Shown: positions 23,026-37,131, counted from the first letter of the stretch. The stretch: DNA of 64,000 nt from Ipomoea triloba (GCF_003576645.1 NC_044923.1:13604000-13667999); one strand, 5' to 3'. A program made the numbers and translations. The notes: a model not told the origin generated them from the sequence alone.

Positions 23026-24479
23026 TTAAAATAATTCTATGTTATTAAAAACTATTAATATTATTAAATTTCATATATAATAAGGAAATATGATGTTTAC
23101 TCATTTATAAAGTTTTATTATTTAAAAATTATGTTGATTTGATATGATAAAATTATGAACATAAATATTTGTAATTAAAATATAAATTGATATTTAAGGT
23201 GGTTAATTACTAAAATAATAAACTATATTAAAAGAGTTGAATGTAAAGTATTTAAAATTTCACCCGTGCGATACACAATATTAATTCGATCAATTATATA
23301 AGAATATACTCCAAGAGTATTAAGCGATAGTATACAATATTAACTAAATGATATGAATATGTGATTGCATGTAAATTCTTTTTTTTTTTCTGAAAAATAA
23401 TAAATTAAGTATAAAACATGTACAAAAAGCTACATAATTACACTTATATATTGTGAATTTGTGATGCACAAATAGAACATATTATAAAATTCATGTAATA
23501 TTATGATAATTTCATAATTTTAATAAGAAAAATCAATAATAAATTCAAAATATTCTAACATAATACGAGAAAAATCAATAATAAATTCAAAATATTCTAA
23601 CATAATACGAAGAATTAAATTCTATTATAAATTTAAAATTTAAAATTTTAAAATTTGTTCAAAAAATAATTTTTGAGAAATTTAAAATTTTAAAATTTGT
23701 TCAAAAAATAATTTTTGAGTACTATTGACTCTAACACAGTATAATATTTGTTTAATATACTTTTTAAAAATTATTTAAAATAAACACATTTGTTTAATAT
23801 ACTTTTTAAAAATTATTTAAAATAAACACACATTATTAATATACTTTTTAAAAATTATTTAAAATAAACACACATTATTACAACACAATTTAAAAATTAT
23901 TTAAAATAAACACACATTATTACAACACAATTATTTTCACAAATCTAAATGAGACGTAAAATAATAATCTTTAGATAATTTTTAAGGAAAAATTGTAATT
24001 TATGCCCCTCAATAATATGTCAATTATTAATGTCACCCCTGAATTATTAGTGGTGTGTAAATGTCGCCCCTCAATTTTCAAAACGATACATATTTCTTTG
24101 TTGCAACCAACATTTCTTTGTAAAATCATAAGTTAAGATCTCTACTATATTTCCATGGTCATATTGTTGGTATTGAGTGCTATCATTTAGTCATAAAAAA
24201 TTGTATTCAACAAAACACCTAATTAAACATCAATATAAAAAAGTTATTTTTTTAAGTACATATAAAAAAGATATTTAGTAAAATGTAAAATAACAAATTG
24301 TAGGCTTAAATATGAGTTTTTGAAAATTTTCAATATTTTTAAATTTTTTAAATGCATAATTTAGAATGAAACAATAGGTTTAAGTATAATATTTAGCATA
24401 ATTCCAAATATATAATACTTTTATCACATTATAATTTTAAAAAATACTGTAATTTTTTTGGAACGATTCATTTTAGGGT
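23026..24479. other. Very AT-rich repeat region
   Basis: Probably the body of the Helitron-like element and flanking DNA. Direct repeats: a ~54 bp unit twice at 23525-23620, a ~65 bp unit twice at 23630-23720, and about four copies of a ~50-60 bp unit (TTTTTAAAAATTATTTAAAA then TAAACACA) at 23745-23935. No gene seen. Confidence 0.6.
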
Positions 24480-25063
24480 TTCGGACATAAAATTCTCTTT
24501 TACTCTCTCTTATCTTCTCCATCACTCACCACTCTCATACTCACTGTCTTTATCTCTCACCCTTCGCTGCTCTCACCCACCCATCGCTCTCTCTCTCTGG
24601 CTCTTCGACTCGCACCCAGTCACCCCTCTAGCCCTCTCAATATCTTCGTGAATCTATCTCTGCCTCTCCATTGTACCGTGACTCGCACCCACTTTTTTTT
24701 TCTCTATTATTGTGTTTTCCTCTCGTTAGTTTCACGATCATTTTTCATCTCGTTACTTTCACGAGCTTTTCATTTTCATAAGCATAAATCGTTTAGTTTG
24801 GTTTCGACAAGTGTTGATCTTATCCTAGGCGAGCAAAAAAGAATGATGACGAAGACCCAGATCTTTGAAGAAGCTTTAAGCTTCCTGAAGTAACATAGCT
24901 TCATAGTTATGAAGCAGTCTGCGATTCAAGTTTTCTATAGCATAGTTAGAAAAGTTGTTTCTATGTCTGACCGTAAAGAATGGTTTACCATTTCATTGAT
25001 AATTGATGTAAACGTTTTATGTTATGAATTAATGGAATAGCTACGTTTATCTTTAAAAAAAAA
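24480..25063 (+). mobile_element. Poly(A)-terminated retroposed sequence, copy 1
   Basis: A transcript-like segment with a pyrimidine-rich start and an A-run at 25053-25063. Positions about 24690-25063 match the complement of 31433-31775 closely (shared TCGACAAGTGTTGATCTTAT, GAAGACCCAGATCTTTGA, AAACGTTTTATGTTATGAAT). A short frame (MTKTQIF, then EEALSFLK) is cut by a stop here but is longer in copy 2. It may be a processed pseudogene or the 3' end of a LINE or SINE; the parent is not recognised. Confidence 0.65.
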
Positions 25064-25206
25064 AATGGAAAATCATCATTTAGGTTCCCTTAGAAAGGTT
25101 TAATTGACAAAATTTTAAACAATTCGAGAATCAAATTAGTTGAAATTGAAAATTACGGACTACATTGATAGTTGGCAAACAACTGAGGAACCAAAATTGT
25201 GATTTT
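25064..25206. repeat. Short foldback MITE-like element
   Basis: AAAATCATCATTTAGGTTCC at the left and GGAACCAAAATTGTGATTTT at the right are imperfect inverted repeats. About 140 bp, noncoding. It lies directly after the retroposon's A-run. Confidence 0.5.
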
Positions 25207-25609
25207 TTCTTTAAATTTTATATTAGCTAATATTCAACATCCACCTCCACACCCAATGGCCTTTAAAAATGTGTTTGATATTTTCTCAAATGAAAAATAA
25301 AGGTCGTAATTAATTTTTTTAATATTCTAAAACAATATCAAACACATTTGCCTATAAAAGAAATAAAGAAACCTATTTTGCCCCGACAACGTCATTTTAT
25401 TGTATTTTAGTAAGGAGCAATACTACTCATCATCCAAAAATGTTACATTCTAATTTTCTCTTATTTTTACATGACATTATTTTATTCGATTGAATACTTT
25501 ATTTTTATAAATTAGTGAAGTAAAATAATTTATGTACATCCCATGATTATTAACCACTTCACCAGTCTTCTTTTGGAGGGAAAGAATTGATTTTCCTAAA
25601 ATATCCCTA
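25207..25609. other. AT-rich spacer upstream of actin
   Basis: No gene or terminus seen. Similarity to the transferase upstream region starts near 25600. Confidence 0.4.
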
Positions 25610-25808
25610 ATGATAGTCCTACGACGTGTCTCCCACGTCCGTACATCCAGACTGCCTCTTCATCCAACGGCTCACGTTTGTTCTTTTTCTTCCATATAAT
25701 CCCTACGCCTTCTAACTCTCTCTGAGAAGTGCAGAGTTTGGAGCTCCGATTCCATCGCAGCGTTGTCTATCTCTCGTCTTTCTCTCTCCGGTTTCCACTT
25801 TCACAAAG
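25610..25808 (+). promoter_or_regulatory. Actin promoter and noncoding exon 1
   Basis: TATAAT at 25695-25700, preceded by CCAGACTGCCT and CCAACGGCT, and followed by a pyrimidine-rich noncoding exon ending at 25808 (TTTCACAAAG). Its paralogue is 19990-20193. A noncoding first exon and leader intron are standard in plant actin genes. Confidence 0.78.
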
Positions 25809-26206
25809 GTAGATTCAATTGCATTCCGTTTTCGATCCACTGATCCGTTCATGGATCGCTTTGTTTCCTACATTCGATTGTTAGTTAAGACATGTTGGTC
25901 TGTGGATATGAATCAGAAATCGTAATCTTTGAGATTTTATTCTCCTTTTTTCCTTTCAAGTATGTTTATATTTTTAGTTTGGCTTTGACGCTCGAGAGCT
26001 TTGAATTTCTCTAAAATGATAATTTTAGCATTCTGATTTGAATGATGTTTTCTTAGATCGGATTGGCGTTTAATTTTAATGAAACGTGGCTCATCATTTT
26101 CATCCTTTAGAGTTCTTTGCTTTTATGTGAAAACTTTGCATTTTATCTCGGATCTGTCTTATATGCATACATGGTACATGGTGATATGTACGTATATATA
26201 TATATA

Positions 26207-26389
26207 TTGGTTCAGGTGCGGCCGTGCTCTCCCCTGCGGTCACACATCACTCAATGTTACGAAATACACCACTCAATGTTAAGAAACACACCACAATATT
26301 AAGAAACACACCACAGTGCATATTTGTGTGGTGTGTTTCGTAACATTGAGTGATGTGTGACCGCAGGGGAGAGCACGGCCGCACCTGAA

Positions 26390-26393
<4 letters not shown>
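26207..26393. mobile_element. Palindromic MITE in the actin leader intron
   Basis: Arms of about 65 bp starting TTGGTTCAGGTGCGGCCGTG are nearly perfect inverted repeats of each other. The centre holds repeats of AAGAAACACACCAC. The element is flanked by TA dinucleotide runs, fitting a TA target as in Tc1/mariner-type MITEs. The paralogous leader intron at 20560-20590 lacks it. Confidence 0.85.

Positions 26394-26447
<54 letters not shown>
26394..26447. repeat. (TA)n microsatellite
   Basis: About 27 TA units directly right of the MITE; a shorter TA run lies on its left (26194-26206), so the MITE sits inside one TA tract. Confidence 0.9.
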
Positions 26448-27095
26448 TATATAGATGTATGTACGTGTTGACATTATTCTGAATATTATGTCTTTGAATT
26501 TTGTAGCAGAACAATAAAAGTAAGAGCTTTTTTTAATTGCTGGAGTGAAAATTACTGAAGGATTGGTTGTTCTCAATGTCTGATTTTACTTATCAAAAAT
26601 ATATGCACGCCTTGAGCACCTGCCCTTGCACTATCTCTGGATTTCATTCTAACAGGTTTCAGATTTCCCTGGAAATGTATGATATTAAATGGTTTGAAAT
26701 ATTGATTTTCATAAATAAAACTAAGAGCTTGCTTACACAGTCATTAGTTCGGAAAGCTCATAAGTCATATCTATTTCTTAACAATTAACACTGAGATATC
26801 ATAGTTTCTGTTCGTCATTATAGGTTTTTATTTGAATTAAAGATTATTCATTTGGATTCCGTATATTTTTAATAGTATCATTATATGTTTATAAGATGGC
26901 AATGCATCTCTCATAGCTTTTGTGCCATTCAGGACTCATGGATAAAGTTAATCAAGAGTTTAGACATTAGTTAGACATTTATGACTGGTAATAGAGCACC
27001 GAGATGTTAGAGTTATATGACTTGATTCATTGTATTACCTTTTTTTATTTCCCATTTCATCAAAGTTGCATTTTTCTTGCAGGAGGTAGCATAAG

Positions 27096-29046
<1,951 letters not shown>

Positions 29047-29443
29047 ATTTTAAAGAACAATGATTTTGATGATGATGAGTTTTATATCCTATCAAGTCAC
29101 GGATGCAGATTCACTGCCTTATATTCTACCGTTCTTTTCTGTATTTGTTGTTTACATGGGCAAGGAGTTGTTTTGGATTTTCAATGTTCTGATTCTTTTA
29201 TTTTTGTCAACTTAGAAGTTTTAAACTGTTATATGATTCTCCCTTTTTGTTTAGTTTTTTCTTCCTTGATTATCCGTGTATGTTGATATGTTCTGCTTAA
29301 CACACTTACTGGCATTTGTTTTTTAAATTCTTTTTATAACCCCCCGAGGCTTAATCTCCTATGGTAGTATGGTACTATTGGTAGAGGATTTTTTTAAATA
29401 CGAAATTTGAACTTTTGTTTCTCATATTGAATTAAATTGGATG

Positions 29444-29446
<3 letters not shown>
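29047..29446 (+). other. Actin 3' UTR and flank
   Basis: T-rich sequence after the stop codon, consistent with a 3' UTR of roughly 200-250 bp. I see no clear AATAAA. Confidence 0.5.

Positions 29447-29493
<47 letters not shown>
29447..29493. repeat. (TA)n microsatellite
   Basis: About 23 uninterrupted TA units. Confidence 0.9.
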
Positions 29494-29496
<3 letters not shown>

Positions 29497-31004
29497 GTTG
29501 CTTCAGTTAATAATTTTAAAATTTGAAGTAATTTGATTCAGAACTTTAAAATTTACTAAATAAAAATATATTACTTATTTTATATATACTAGCAAACTAG
29601 TCCAGTATTCATTTTGGATCTTTTGTCCACCTCTAAAAGCAACCTCAATGGATCTTTGGTCAACCTCTAGTCCAATATTCATTTTGGAAATGGCAAAAAA
29701 CATAGATGATGTCTCTATAAAATAAGTTTTAAGTAGAAAAATAAGTACTTGTGATATTTGGAGGCAAATTATTGTCCATGTACCATAACAAAAAATACAT
29801 TTTTTATATACTAAAAGTACTTTATTTTTGTACTGAATATATATTATATAAAATAATGTACTTTTAATACTCAAATAATGTACATTTCTTGAATACAATA
29901 TACATTTTAATATATTAAAAATACATTATTTATGTATTGAATGTACATTTTTTGATAATATAGTCCACACAGCTGGGGCCAAGATTATAATAAAAGTAAA
30001 ATCTTCCACTTCAACTTTCCTACCCAAACTAATATTACTAATTAATTGGTAAAAAAAAAAACTAATAAAGCTTAATTGGTAACAAAATTTTATTCACAAA
30101 ATTCTGAGAATAATTAAACCATTATATTTGTTAGAATAATGGAAACAAATTATTCAACATCACTTAATTGGTAATATAATTCTCTAAATCATATTACAAT
30201 ATCGCTTTGTGGTAATAATTAATTGTCGTAGCAGGAAGCCACCATAAACCACCACGAGAACGTCAAGGTCTTCACCGATCTAGCGGTGTGCAAGGAGAAA
30301 TCTATTAGTTGCAAAAGGAAATCCACATGTCGAGTACGTGGAAGTGGAGGCGGAACCGAAAAATGGGGTCCGTGTGGATGAAGCAAAAGAAGGCAAATGA
30401 GCAAAAATTTAAGAAGATTGGGGTCCGTGTGTATAAAATCAATGTTTCCTACAATATTTCATGTATTTGATTTCGAAGTAAGATATTGTATGGCATCTTT
30501 TATATGTTTTCCTCTTCTTATTCTTTATTATCCCTTTTTTTAATGCCTAATAATTACCATAAATAATTATTAATAATTGTAAAATTAAATTAGGCAATTA
30601 TATTAATAATTAATTATTAAGGCAAGTATAATTTATTTTGTACTGTGAACACATTATTTTTAATAATTTCGATTTAATCAAATTATACCTTAATTATAAA
30701 AATACCTAATAATTTTAGTATTACATGAGACACAATAGTTACCACAAATAATGTTTAATAATTGTCAATTTGTATTCAGTAATAAAATTAATAGTTAATT
30801 TTTATTTTAAGTTAATTATAAAATCTTTTGTATGGTGGGCACATTATTTGGGTTTAGTATTACATGAGACACAATAGTTACTGCAAATAATGTTTAATAA
30901 TTGTCAATTTGTATTCAGCAATAAAATTAATAGTTAATTATAAAATCTTTTGTATTGTGGGCACATTATTTTTAATTATTTGGGTTTAATAATATTATAT
31001 CTTA
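29494..31004. other. AT-rich intergenic DNA with local duplications
   Basis: No gene is seen. A phrase (CACAATAGTTAC, AAATAATGTTTAATAATTGTC, TTTGTATTCAG) occurs at 30730-30800 and again at 30865-30930, a local direct duplication of about 130 bp spacing. CCTCTAGTCCAATATTCATT-like text repeats at 29600 and 29665. Confidence 0.5.
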
Positions 31005-31157
31005 TTAAGTACTATTGACTATGTTACAATGTAGTATGGTCATAGCTACTGTCTCAACCAAATGAAGCACAAAGAGCCAATATCGCCTCCACTGAGGCTC
31101 GAACCCATCCCTCTCATGTGGGGGTGCAACCAGGTGCCACTAGACCACAAGGTCTTT
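31005..31157 (-). mobile_element. tRNA-derived SINE
   Basis: Minus strand: A box GTGGTCTAGTGGCACC (31148-31133) and B box GGGTTCGAGCCTC (31106-31094), correctly spaced for an internal Pol III promoter, followed by a tRNA-unrelated body. No cloverleaf with a discernible anticodon is formed, so it is a SINE rather than a tRNA gene. The 3' end is approximate. Confidence 0.65.
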
Positions 31158-31432
31158 GACAATTAACAGATATTTAACTCTTTTTTTTTAGTACACAGAT
31201 ATTTAGCTTGATAATAAAAAGTCTTCAAATGTACAAATCATAGTAGCATAAAAATCAATTAGTAAGACAATTATATTAGTCAATCTAATTATTGCTACAG
31301 TGTTTGGTTAGGTTCGAACCGAATCGTGATCATCCATACATATAAGTAATAATTTGTTGGAGAAGAAAAATAAATGAAATAGTTATTTTTAAGGGTAAAA
31401 TTGTCAATTTAACATTTCAGGGGAAGAACTGC

Positions 31433-31790
31433 TAATTTTTTTTTGAAGGTGAACGTAACTATTCTATTAATTCATAACATAAAACGTTTACATCAATGAT
31501 CAATGAAATGGTAAAGCATTCCTTACAGTCAGACATAGAAACAACTTTTCTAACTATGCTATAGAAAACTTGAATAGCAGACTGTTTCATAACTATGAAG
31601 CTATGTTCCTTCAGGGAGCTTAAAGCTTCATCAAAGATCTGGGTCTTCGTCATCGTTCTTTTTTGCTCGCCCAGGATAAGATCAACACTTGTCGAAACCA
31701 AACTAAACGATTTATGCTAATGAAAATGAAAAGCTCGTGAAAGTAACGAGAGGAAAACATAATAATAGAAAAAATAAAAAGTGGGTAAAG
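31433..31790 (-). mobile_element. Poly(A)-terminated retroposed sequence, copy 2
   Basis: Inverted relative to copy 1 at 24480-25063. The minus strand ends in an A-run (complement at 31436-31445). An 80-codon frame starting MVSTSVDLILGEQ runs to 31459 without a stop but matches no family I know. The two copies flank the actin gene in opposite orientation. Confidence 0.65.
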
Positions 31791-32848
31791 TCAAAGTAGG
31801 GTTGGGAGTTCAAGACTACCAACACAAATCCCAATACCTACCTACTATTATTTTATTCAAAGGGAGAGAAAACGGAAGAAGAAGATCTGTGGCGGTGGTC
31901 GGAGGCGGACGGAGCTGCGTCGGTGGTCGGGGCGGAAGAAGAGCAAGAGCAAACATAGAAGGTGACCAAAACCGCCGACTCAAAGCTCCATTAGAGCTCC
32001 GGCCGGAGGCCGGCGATGGAAGCCGAAGTTGAGCAGCAGAGAAAGGCGTTTGGTTTTAGAGAGAAAAAGGAGGCAGCATTAGGGTTTAAGAACTGCCAAT
32101 TTAATAACATAAGAAAAAAAAAGTGCTATATGCATATAACATAAGGAGAAAAAATGCCATTTTTTCAAAAAAAAAATATTACAGATTTACATGGCTAAAA
32201 GAGTAAAAAGTCCTAAATTCCTAATCACTCATTCACTCTCTTCTCTTAGTCCTCTACAGCCGTTAAACACCTCTTCTCTTCTCTTCTCTAAATCTCTAAA
32301 TCGGCAAATCCTAAATTCCTAATCTCTAAGCCGACAGCGAGCACTCTGAGCAGGCCAGCAGGCGAGCAGGCAGGCTGAGATCGACAAGACGACGAGAGCG
32401 ACGCAGCCCACTCGCAGCGAACCAGTCCTAGCAATGCAAGCACGCAGCCCTCCACGGCTCCACTCCGGAAGACGACAGTGAACCACTGATTGTGAAGATT
32501 GAAAAAGAAAGAAAGATGATGAAAGGGAAATAGAGCTCTAAATATAAAACTTGAAATGGTCTCATCGTTAACGTCACAAACTGAACCAACCTATTTTTGT
32601 ACATAGCTATTAGCTAATGTAAAGATAAAGTTGTCTGTGTTTAGCTTAATTGTGAAACAAATACTCCGTAGCATATATGAATTTGTAGTCTGAAGCTAAA
32701 CATCACTGTGAGTGAATCCTAAAATCCATTAGATATTTTGTTAATTGTTAATTTGTCTGAATTGCTGGCTTTTTAGTTTTTGCTCATTTCCACTTTCATC
32801 AATGTTGAAGTTTGTGCTGTAATTCATCAATTCCTGAAATTTAGAAAA

Positions 32849-32851
<3 letters not shown>
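31791..32851. other. Intergenic DNA, partly GC-rich
   Basis: Positions 31870-32030 and 32320-32480 are GC-richer and look like 5' UTR or retrotransposed transcript sequence, but no domain is recognised and frames are short. The stretch after 32500 is AT-rich and runs into the poly(A) tract. No gene is called. Confidence 0.4.
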
Positions 32852-32896
<45 letters not shown>

Positions 32897-32914
32897 CCNN
32901 NNNNNNNNNNNNNN

Positions 32915-32962
<48 letters not shown>
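32852..32962. repeat. Poly(A) tract interrupted by a 16-base gap
   Basis: A-run 32852-32894, CCCC, N at 32899-32914, then A-run 32915-32962. The homopolymer is probably the reason for the gap; true length and sequence are uncertain. It may be the tail of a retroposed transcript. Confidence 0.8.
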
Positions 32963-32964
<2 letters not shown>

Positions 32965-33411
32965 AGAGCCCCCGGGGGCCTGGGGGCGGGCGGGCTGACC
33001 CTTTGAGGCCCGTCCTGCCAGCCCGCATTGACAGCTCTAGGTCTGGCAGACCCCTCACTCAGGCCCCTTAGTTCAAAAAGGAAAACGGGTGACAGGCAAG
33101 GAGTGCCCGTTACCCCCTACCGCCTTCTTTTTGAGGTACTGGGTGACGAGCCACCCTAACCCGCCAATTATGTGGATATGTCTGTTCTAGTTTTGAAGAA
33201 GAAACACAATGCACCTCAAGCACAAGACTTACGCACCTTAAGTACAAGACCTACGCAACTTAAACACAAACCCTACGCACATTGAGTTTAACCCATATGA
33301 AAAATGACCAAATTGCAACACCACATTTTTTTAAATATTGATTTTGGCAAGATCAATGACTCTCCTCTCACAGCACAACCGCAATTGAGCACTCCAATCG
33401 CACGAGAATTG

Positions 33412-33442
<31 letters not shown>

Positions 33443-33659
33443 CTTTTAATTCTTTATTGATAAGTACAATTTGTGTATATACTTTAGAAAAATATTCATT
33501 ATTAAAAAAGGAATATAATTTAAAAAGTAACGGTTCTGGTTACGATTCAGAACCGAAAAAAATAAAATTAAATAATTGTTGAGCTATTTCGGGGACGGGG
33601 ACCCCATTCCCCGCCCCGCCCTGCCCTGTTGCTATTCCTACTCGTGACCGGCCAGGCTA
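32963..33659. other. Mixed repeat-like sequence
   Basis: Positions 32965-33160 are GC-rich (GCCCGTCCTGCCAGCCCGC) without a gene. A (TA)n run lies at 33415-33441, and 33583-33630 contains GGGGACGGGGACCCCATTCC, CCGCCCCGCC. Nothing else recognised. Confidence 0.4.
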
Positions 33660-33774
33660 CTCAGGGAATAATTCTGAACATTACGGAATTAACTTCATGT
33701 TAAATCCAATACAAATTTTGAAGAATTAATCCCTTGTTAGTGGTGGGTTAGTTCGTAGGGTGCAAATTGGTTTA

Positions 33775-35230
33775 TACCAAAAAGAGGCTATAAAGTGAAG
33801 TAGATTCTGTCTTAGAGAATCATACTTCGGAACTGGTTGTTCTTCTTCCGGGTTGCAAAACCTTTGGATCCTAAGTGGATCATTGGCCGGAAGATATAAT
33901 CGGTTAATTTCATTGAAGTATAAGGACATGCCTGTAATTGAAAATTACTTGCGAGTACCTTGGTTACTTTAATGTGTATTCTCTTGTATTGTGAATAAAA
34001 ATCCATAAGGATGACACTTGCCTTAACCACTGCGTGGGATTTGGAAGTTCATCAAATGGATGTGGGAAAATCACTATCTTTATAGTCAAGGAACGACCTA
34101 AGGGTTCTGATGGTTCCACGCTATGAAAGAAAGTGTGTAGTTTGGTAAAATCTTGTATGGTAAAACGATAAGCCTGAAATATTGGCATGTGATGTTTTGC
34201 TCATACAATGATAAACCAACGAGTTTAGTATAAACAAAATGACAAAGAGTCTATGTATGGCATACAATAGACGATGGTGTTACTATATGTTTATACACGA
34301 TAAACTCATCGTGGGTAGAAACGATCGAATGATCAAGTCTATCAAGATCATGTTTTGACATGGAAAAAATGTGATTTGGCGGATTTAAATCCTCGGGATT
34401 AAAATCGTGAGAGGACTTGATGGTCTTGTGTGAAGCCAATCTCATTGTGTTGATTAATTCCTTGCAAAAGGATGATAATCAAGTGGCTTGGACAACATTA
34501 GATACTAACGTACAACTATCCAAAATCACGGAGATCGTACTTCTCGAGGAGAATACACTCAGATTATTGGAGAGTTTAATTGTATCTAAGTGTTGTATTT
34601 GGCCAAATATTGCCTTGCGGTTTATGAACTCTGTAGTGATACGAGTAACCCTAGTGCTACGCACTAGAAGGCAATAGTGGAAAATTATGAGATACCTATG
34701 GTACTTATAATTTTGGACTGCACTACGTGTGATATCCAAATTGTACTTGGAAAGTATAGTGCATTAATCGGATATCTAAAGGACGTTAAGTCCATGAGTG
34801 GCTACATAGTTGATGTGAGCCGGGGTAGTCAGTCAAAAGTGGAAATTCTCGTGAGAGCTAGATCCGTGTTGAAATCTACGCTGGAAAAACCTTAGACACA
34901 TGTGTCTCGAGAGGTTGAATGGCTATGCCACTCTTGTTGAGAATGTTCCTGAGTTGGATAAACTCATACCTCCAATGTTGTTGGTTTGCGATAGTCAATC
35001 CAAGAATTGGTAGAGTATGGAGTTGCATGGTAGTCTAGACTTATAAGTCGTAGACATAATATCATTGAACAATTTCTCGCAACGGGAGTTGTCTCTGTTG
35101 ACTATAAGGTCAGAGCACAATGTAGCGGCCGCTAACCTAAAGGGTAACCTTTGGTTGTTCAGAAATTGATACGAGGAATGGGTGTAAAGCCCTTGGTATA
35201 TAAAAATTCCATAGTGGATACCCAACCTAG
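33775..35230 (+). pseudogene. copia reverse transcriptase-RNase H relic
   Basis: Matches the reverse-transcriptase frame of the element at 38868-50730 segment by segment. For example the stretch at 33790-33880 parallels that element's [20 protein letters not shown] region, and 34300-34530 parallels its [13 protein letters not shown] to [13 protein letters not shown] region. Frame changes and stops are frequent throughout, so the copy is long dead. Confidence 0.75.
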
Positions 35231-35786
35231 CTGGAACCTAGGTTCAATGGGACAACTAAATTATGGAATAAGCGCGTCACTATGGGGGTCCCCGACCCCT
35301 ACCACTCCTCATTAAAACAGTGACTCCCGATCGAGGTTAGCACACTAGTGCTTTAATGATTCGATTGTCATCTGACATATGCTGTGTATGCAATGTCAAA
35401 TGGACATGTGTTGAGTTACGGGAAACTCGAGAAAGAATCACCTATGTGAGAGAGAAGTGTGGGTCGCTTCAAAGGAGAATTGAACAGGGCTCAATTCTTT
35501 AGAAACTCTTGCAAAACCAGGCAGGTGTCCCACGACCAAAATGGGCACAATCATGAGAACAGGACGTGGTTGGATGGTTCCTGTGTGAGATTTGTCAATG
35601 TCTACACAAACGGCAGTCGATTCAAAGACATCGCGTTTTACCGTACAGCCAGTAGGGTATATAGATCTCACAAGGCAAGGTTTAAAGGGTTAAACCTACC
35701 TCTGCTATGCAGGAATCAACCGTTGAACACAGTTGTTTCCGTTTTTCTAAAATACCCCGAAAACAATTTTCATTCATGTGGGGGAT

Positions 35787-37131
35787 TGTTGGAAAAAATG
35801 GCATAAATGTCATTTTAAGTGGTCATTTTGTGGTATAAATATATGTAGGGTCCACATCCGATTTGGGTCGGGTCAAAGTGGATTCGGATTCTTCGTAGTG
35901 AGACGAAGAGATCAATATATTATACGCTCAAAATGGATAATGGGTGAATGAGAAATTGGTTTTCAAAGTAGACCCATTGAGATGGAATTTGTGTGGGAAA
36001 AGCTTTACGGAAAGCATTTGTCCCACATTGGTTTGGAAAGAGGATTTCACCCACTATATATACAAGAGGCTTTTTAAGGCTAATTGACTTGTATGGCATA
36101 GAGGTTCTCTCTCTCGCGCAAGGGGGGGGGGGGTGCAAATCAAATCCCAAAATGAGCCTGAAAAGGCTTGACTCGTGTACGCTGGCCTTGCGGGCTAAGT
36201 TATGCGATTTTTCCATCTCAGGCCACTGCCCACGACCTCTCGAAGGTGCACAGGCGAGTAGCATGTCTCGCGCCTGGGCAGTTCGAGACATCAGCGATGT
36301 CTCGTGACTGGCAGCGCGGTCGCACTGGTCGATCTCTCGCGGCTAAGAGTTAAACTCTCAAAGCTTGCATAGGTCTCTCGCGGCTAAGAGTTGAACTCTC
36401 GAAGCTTGCACAAGTCGGTCTATCGTAGCTCTGAGTCACCTCTCGAAGGCGATCTTCCGCGCGTAACTGCAGTGACCTCTCGCAAGAGACTCTGGCCAGA
36501 ACGGTTCACTTCCGTAGTGACTGTTCAGAAGATTAACTCAGCACGTTATAGAATTAAAAACAGATTAATTCCAATCTTTATTTTAGAGTTAATTTCATGT
36601 TAGTGGCAGAGTTAATACTTGGTTAGTGGGAGGAGGTTACAAGGCCAGAATTGAATGCCATGTTCAATGTCATTAATCCTTCATCTCCTATACATTTTTC
36701 TAGGTGAGCAGCATATTTACATGATGAAGTGTCAAGAACACGAACCAAAAATCACTCTGCAAAAGTGAATTTTTCCACCTCGAAACTCTACTCTCCTTCC
36801 TTCAAGCCACTTGTGTTCATCCCACGTTCTCGTTCGCCGGGTCCCAAATTTGTGTGCTCAAATGCAGGGATCGTAATACGTTTTATCCTGGGAAACTTAG
36901 GCCGCAACGCTCCAGCACCCCGGTAGGCGGTAAATAAGGTTTTAAGGACAGAGGCAGCTCGACTCGTGCTTACAACTACCCCCAAAGTCCGTTCATCTCC
37001 GTCCCTCCTTATTCCAGGTTTATCTAACCTTTGTTGTAGGTTTAAAATCCTGGAATTATTATTTTTTTTTTGTTTTTGTGGATTTTTTTATTTCGTCCAT
37101 TTTCTTGGGTTTTCGAGAATTATTCCCAACA
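35787..37131 (+). repeat. 3' LTR of degenerate copia element
   Basis: Starts TGTTGGAAAAAATGGC after the polypurine tract and ends TTATTCCCAACA, about 1345 bp. It aligns with 38868-40243 (complement). It contains a 41 bp tandem pair at 36336-36417 (CTCTCGCGGCTAAGAGTT) and several CTCTCGAAG/TTCGAGA words. A G-run is at 36121-36133. Confidence 0.85.

Larger units (their letters stand above)
25809..27082 (+). other. Actin leader intron
   Basis: Donor GTAGAT at 25809 and acceptor TTTTTCTTGCAG ending at 27082; the ATG follows 13 bp later. The intron aligns with 20194-21170 apart from a (TA)n tract with a MITE. The paralogue shows that these two were gained after, or lost before, the duplication. 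Confidence 0.85.
33660..37131 (+). mobile_element. Degenerate copia element, internally deleted
   Basis: Order on the plus strand: an LTR-like remnant (33660-33750), reverse transcriptase to RNase H relics (33775-35230), the post-pol region, polypurine tract GTGGGGGA and a 3' LTR (35787-37131). Gag, protease and integrase are missing, the remnant joining directly to reverse transcriptase. It belongs to the same family as the minus-strand element at 38868-50730, with which it shares the LTR and post-pol sequence. The 3' LTR ends directly against Mutator-like transposase sequence at 37132. Confidence 0.75.

Noticed and set aside
26247..26576. Open frames encoding Tyr-Ile repeats
   Set aside because: They translate the TA microsatellite and the palindromic MITE in the actin leader intron.
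31094..31148. Possible tRNA gene on the minus strand
   Set aside because: A and B boxes are present but no acceptor stem or clear anticodon arm; best explained as a SINE head.
35459..35806. 115-codon frame also seen at 40132-40572 on the other strand
   Set aside because: It is the post-pol region and polypurine tract of one copia family, shared because the elements are related; it ends in the LTR and carries no known domain.
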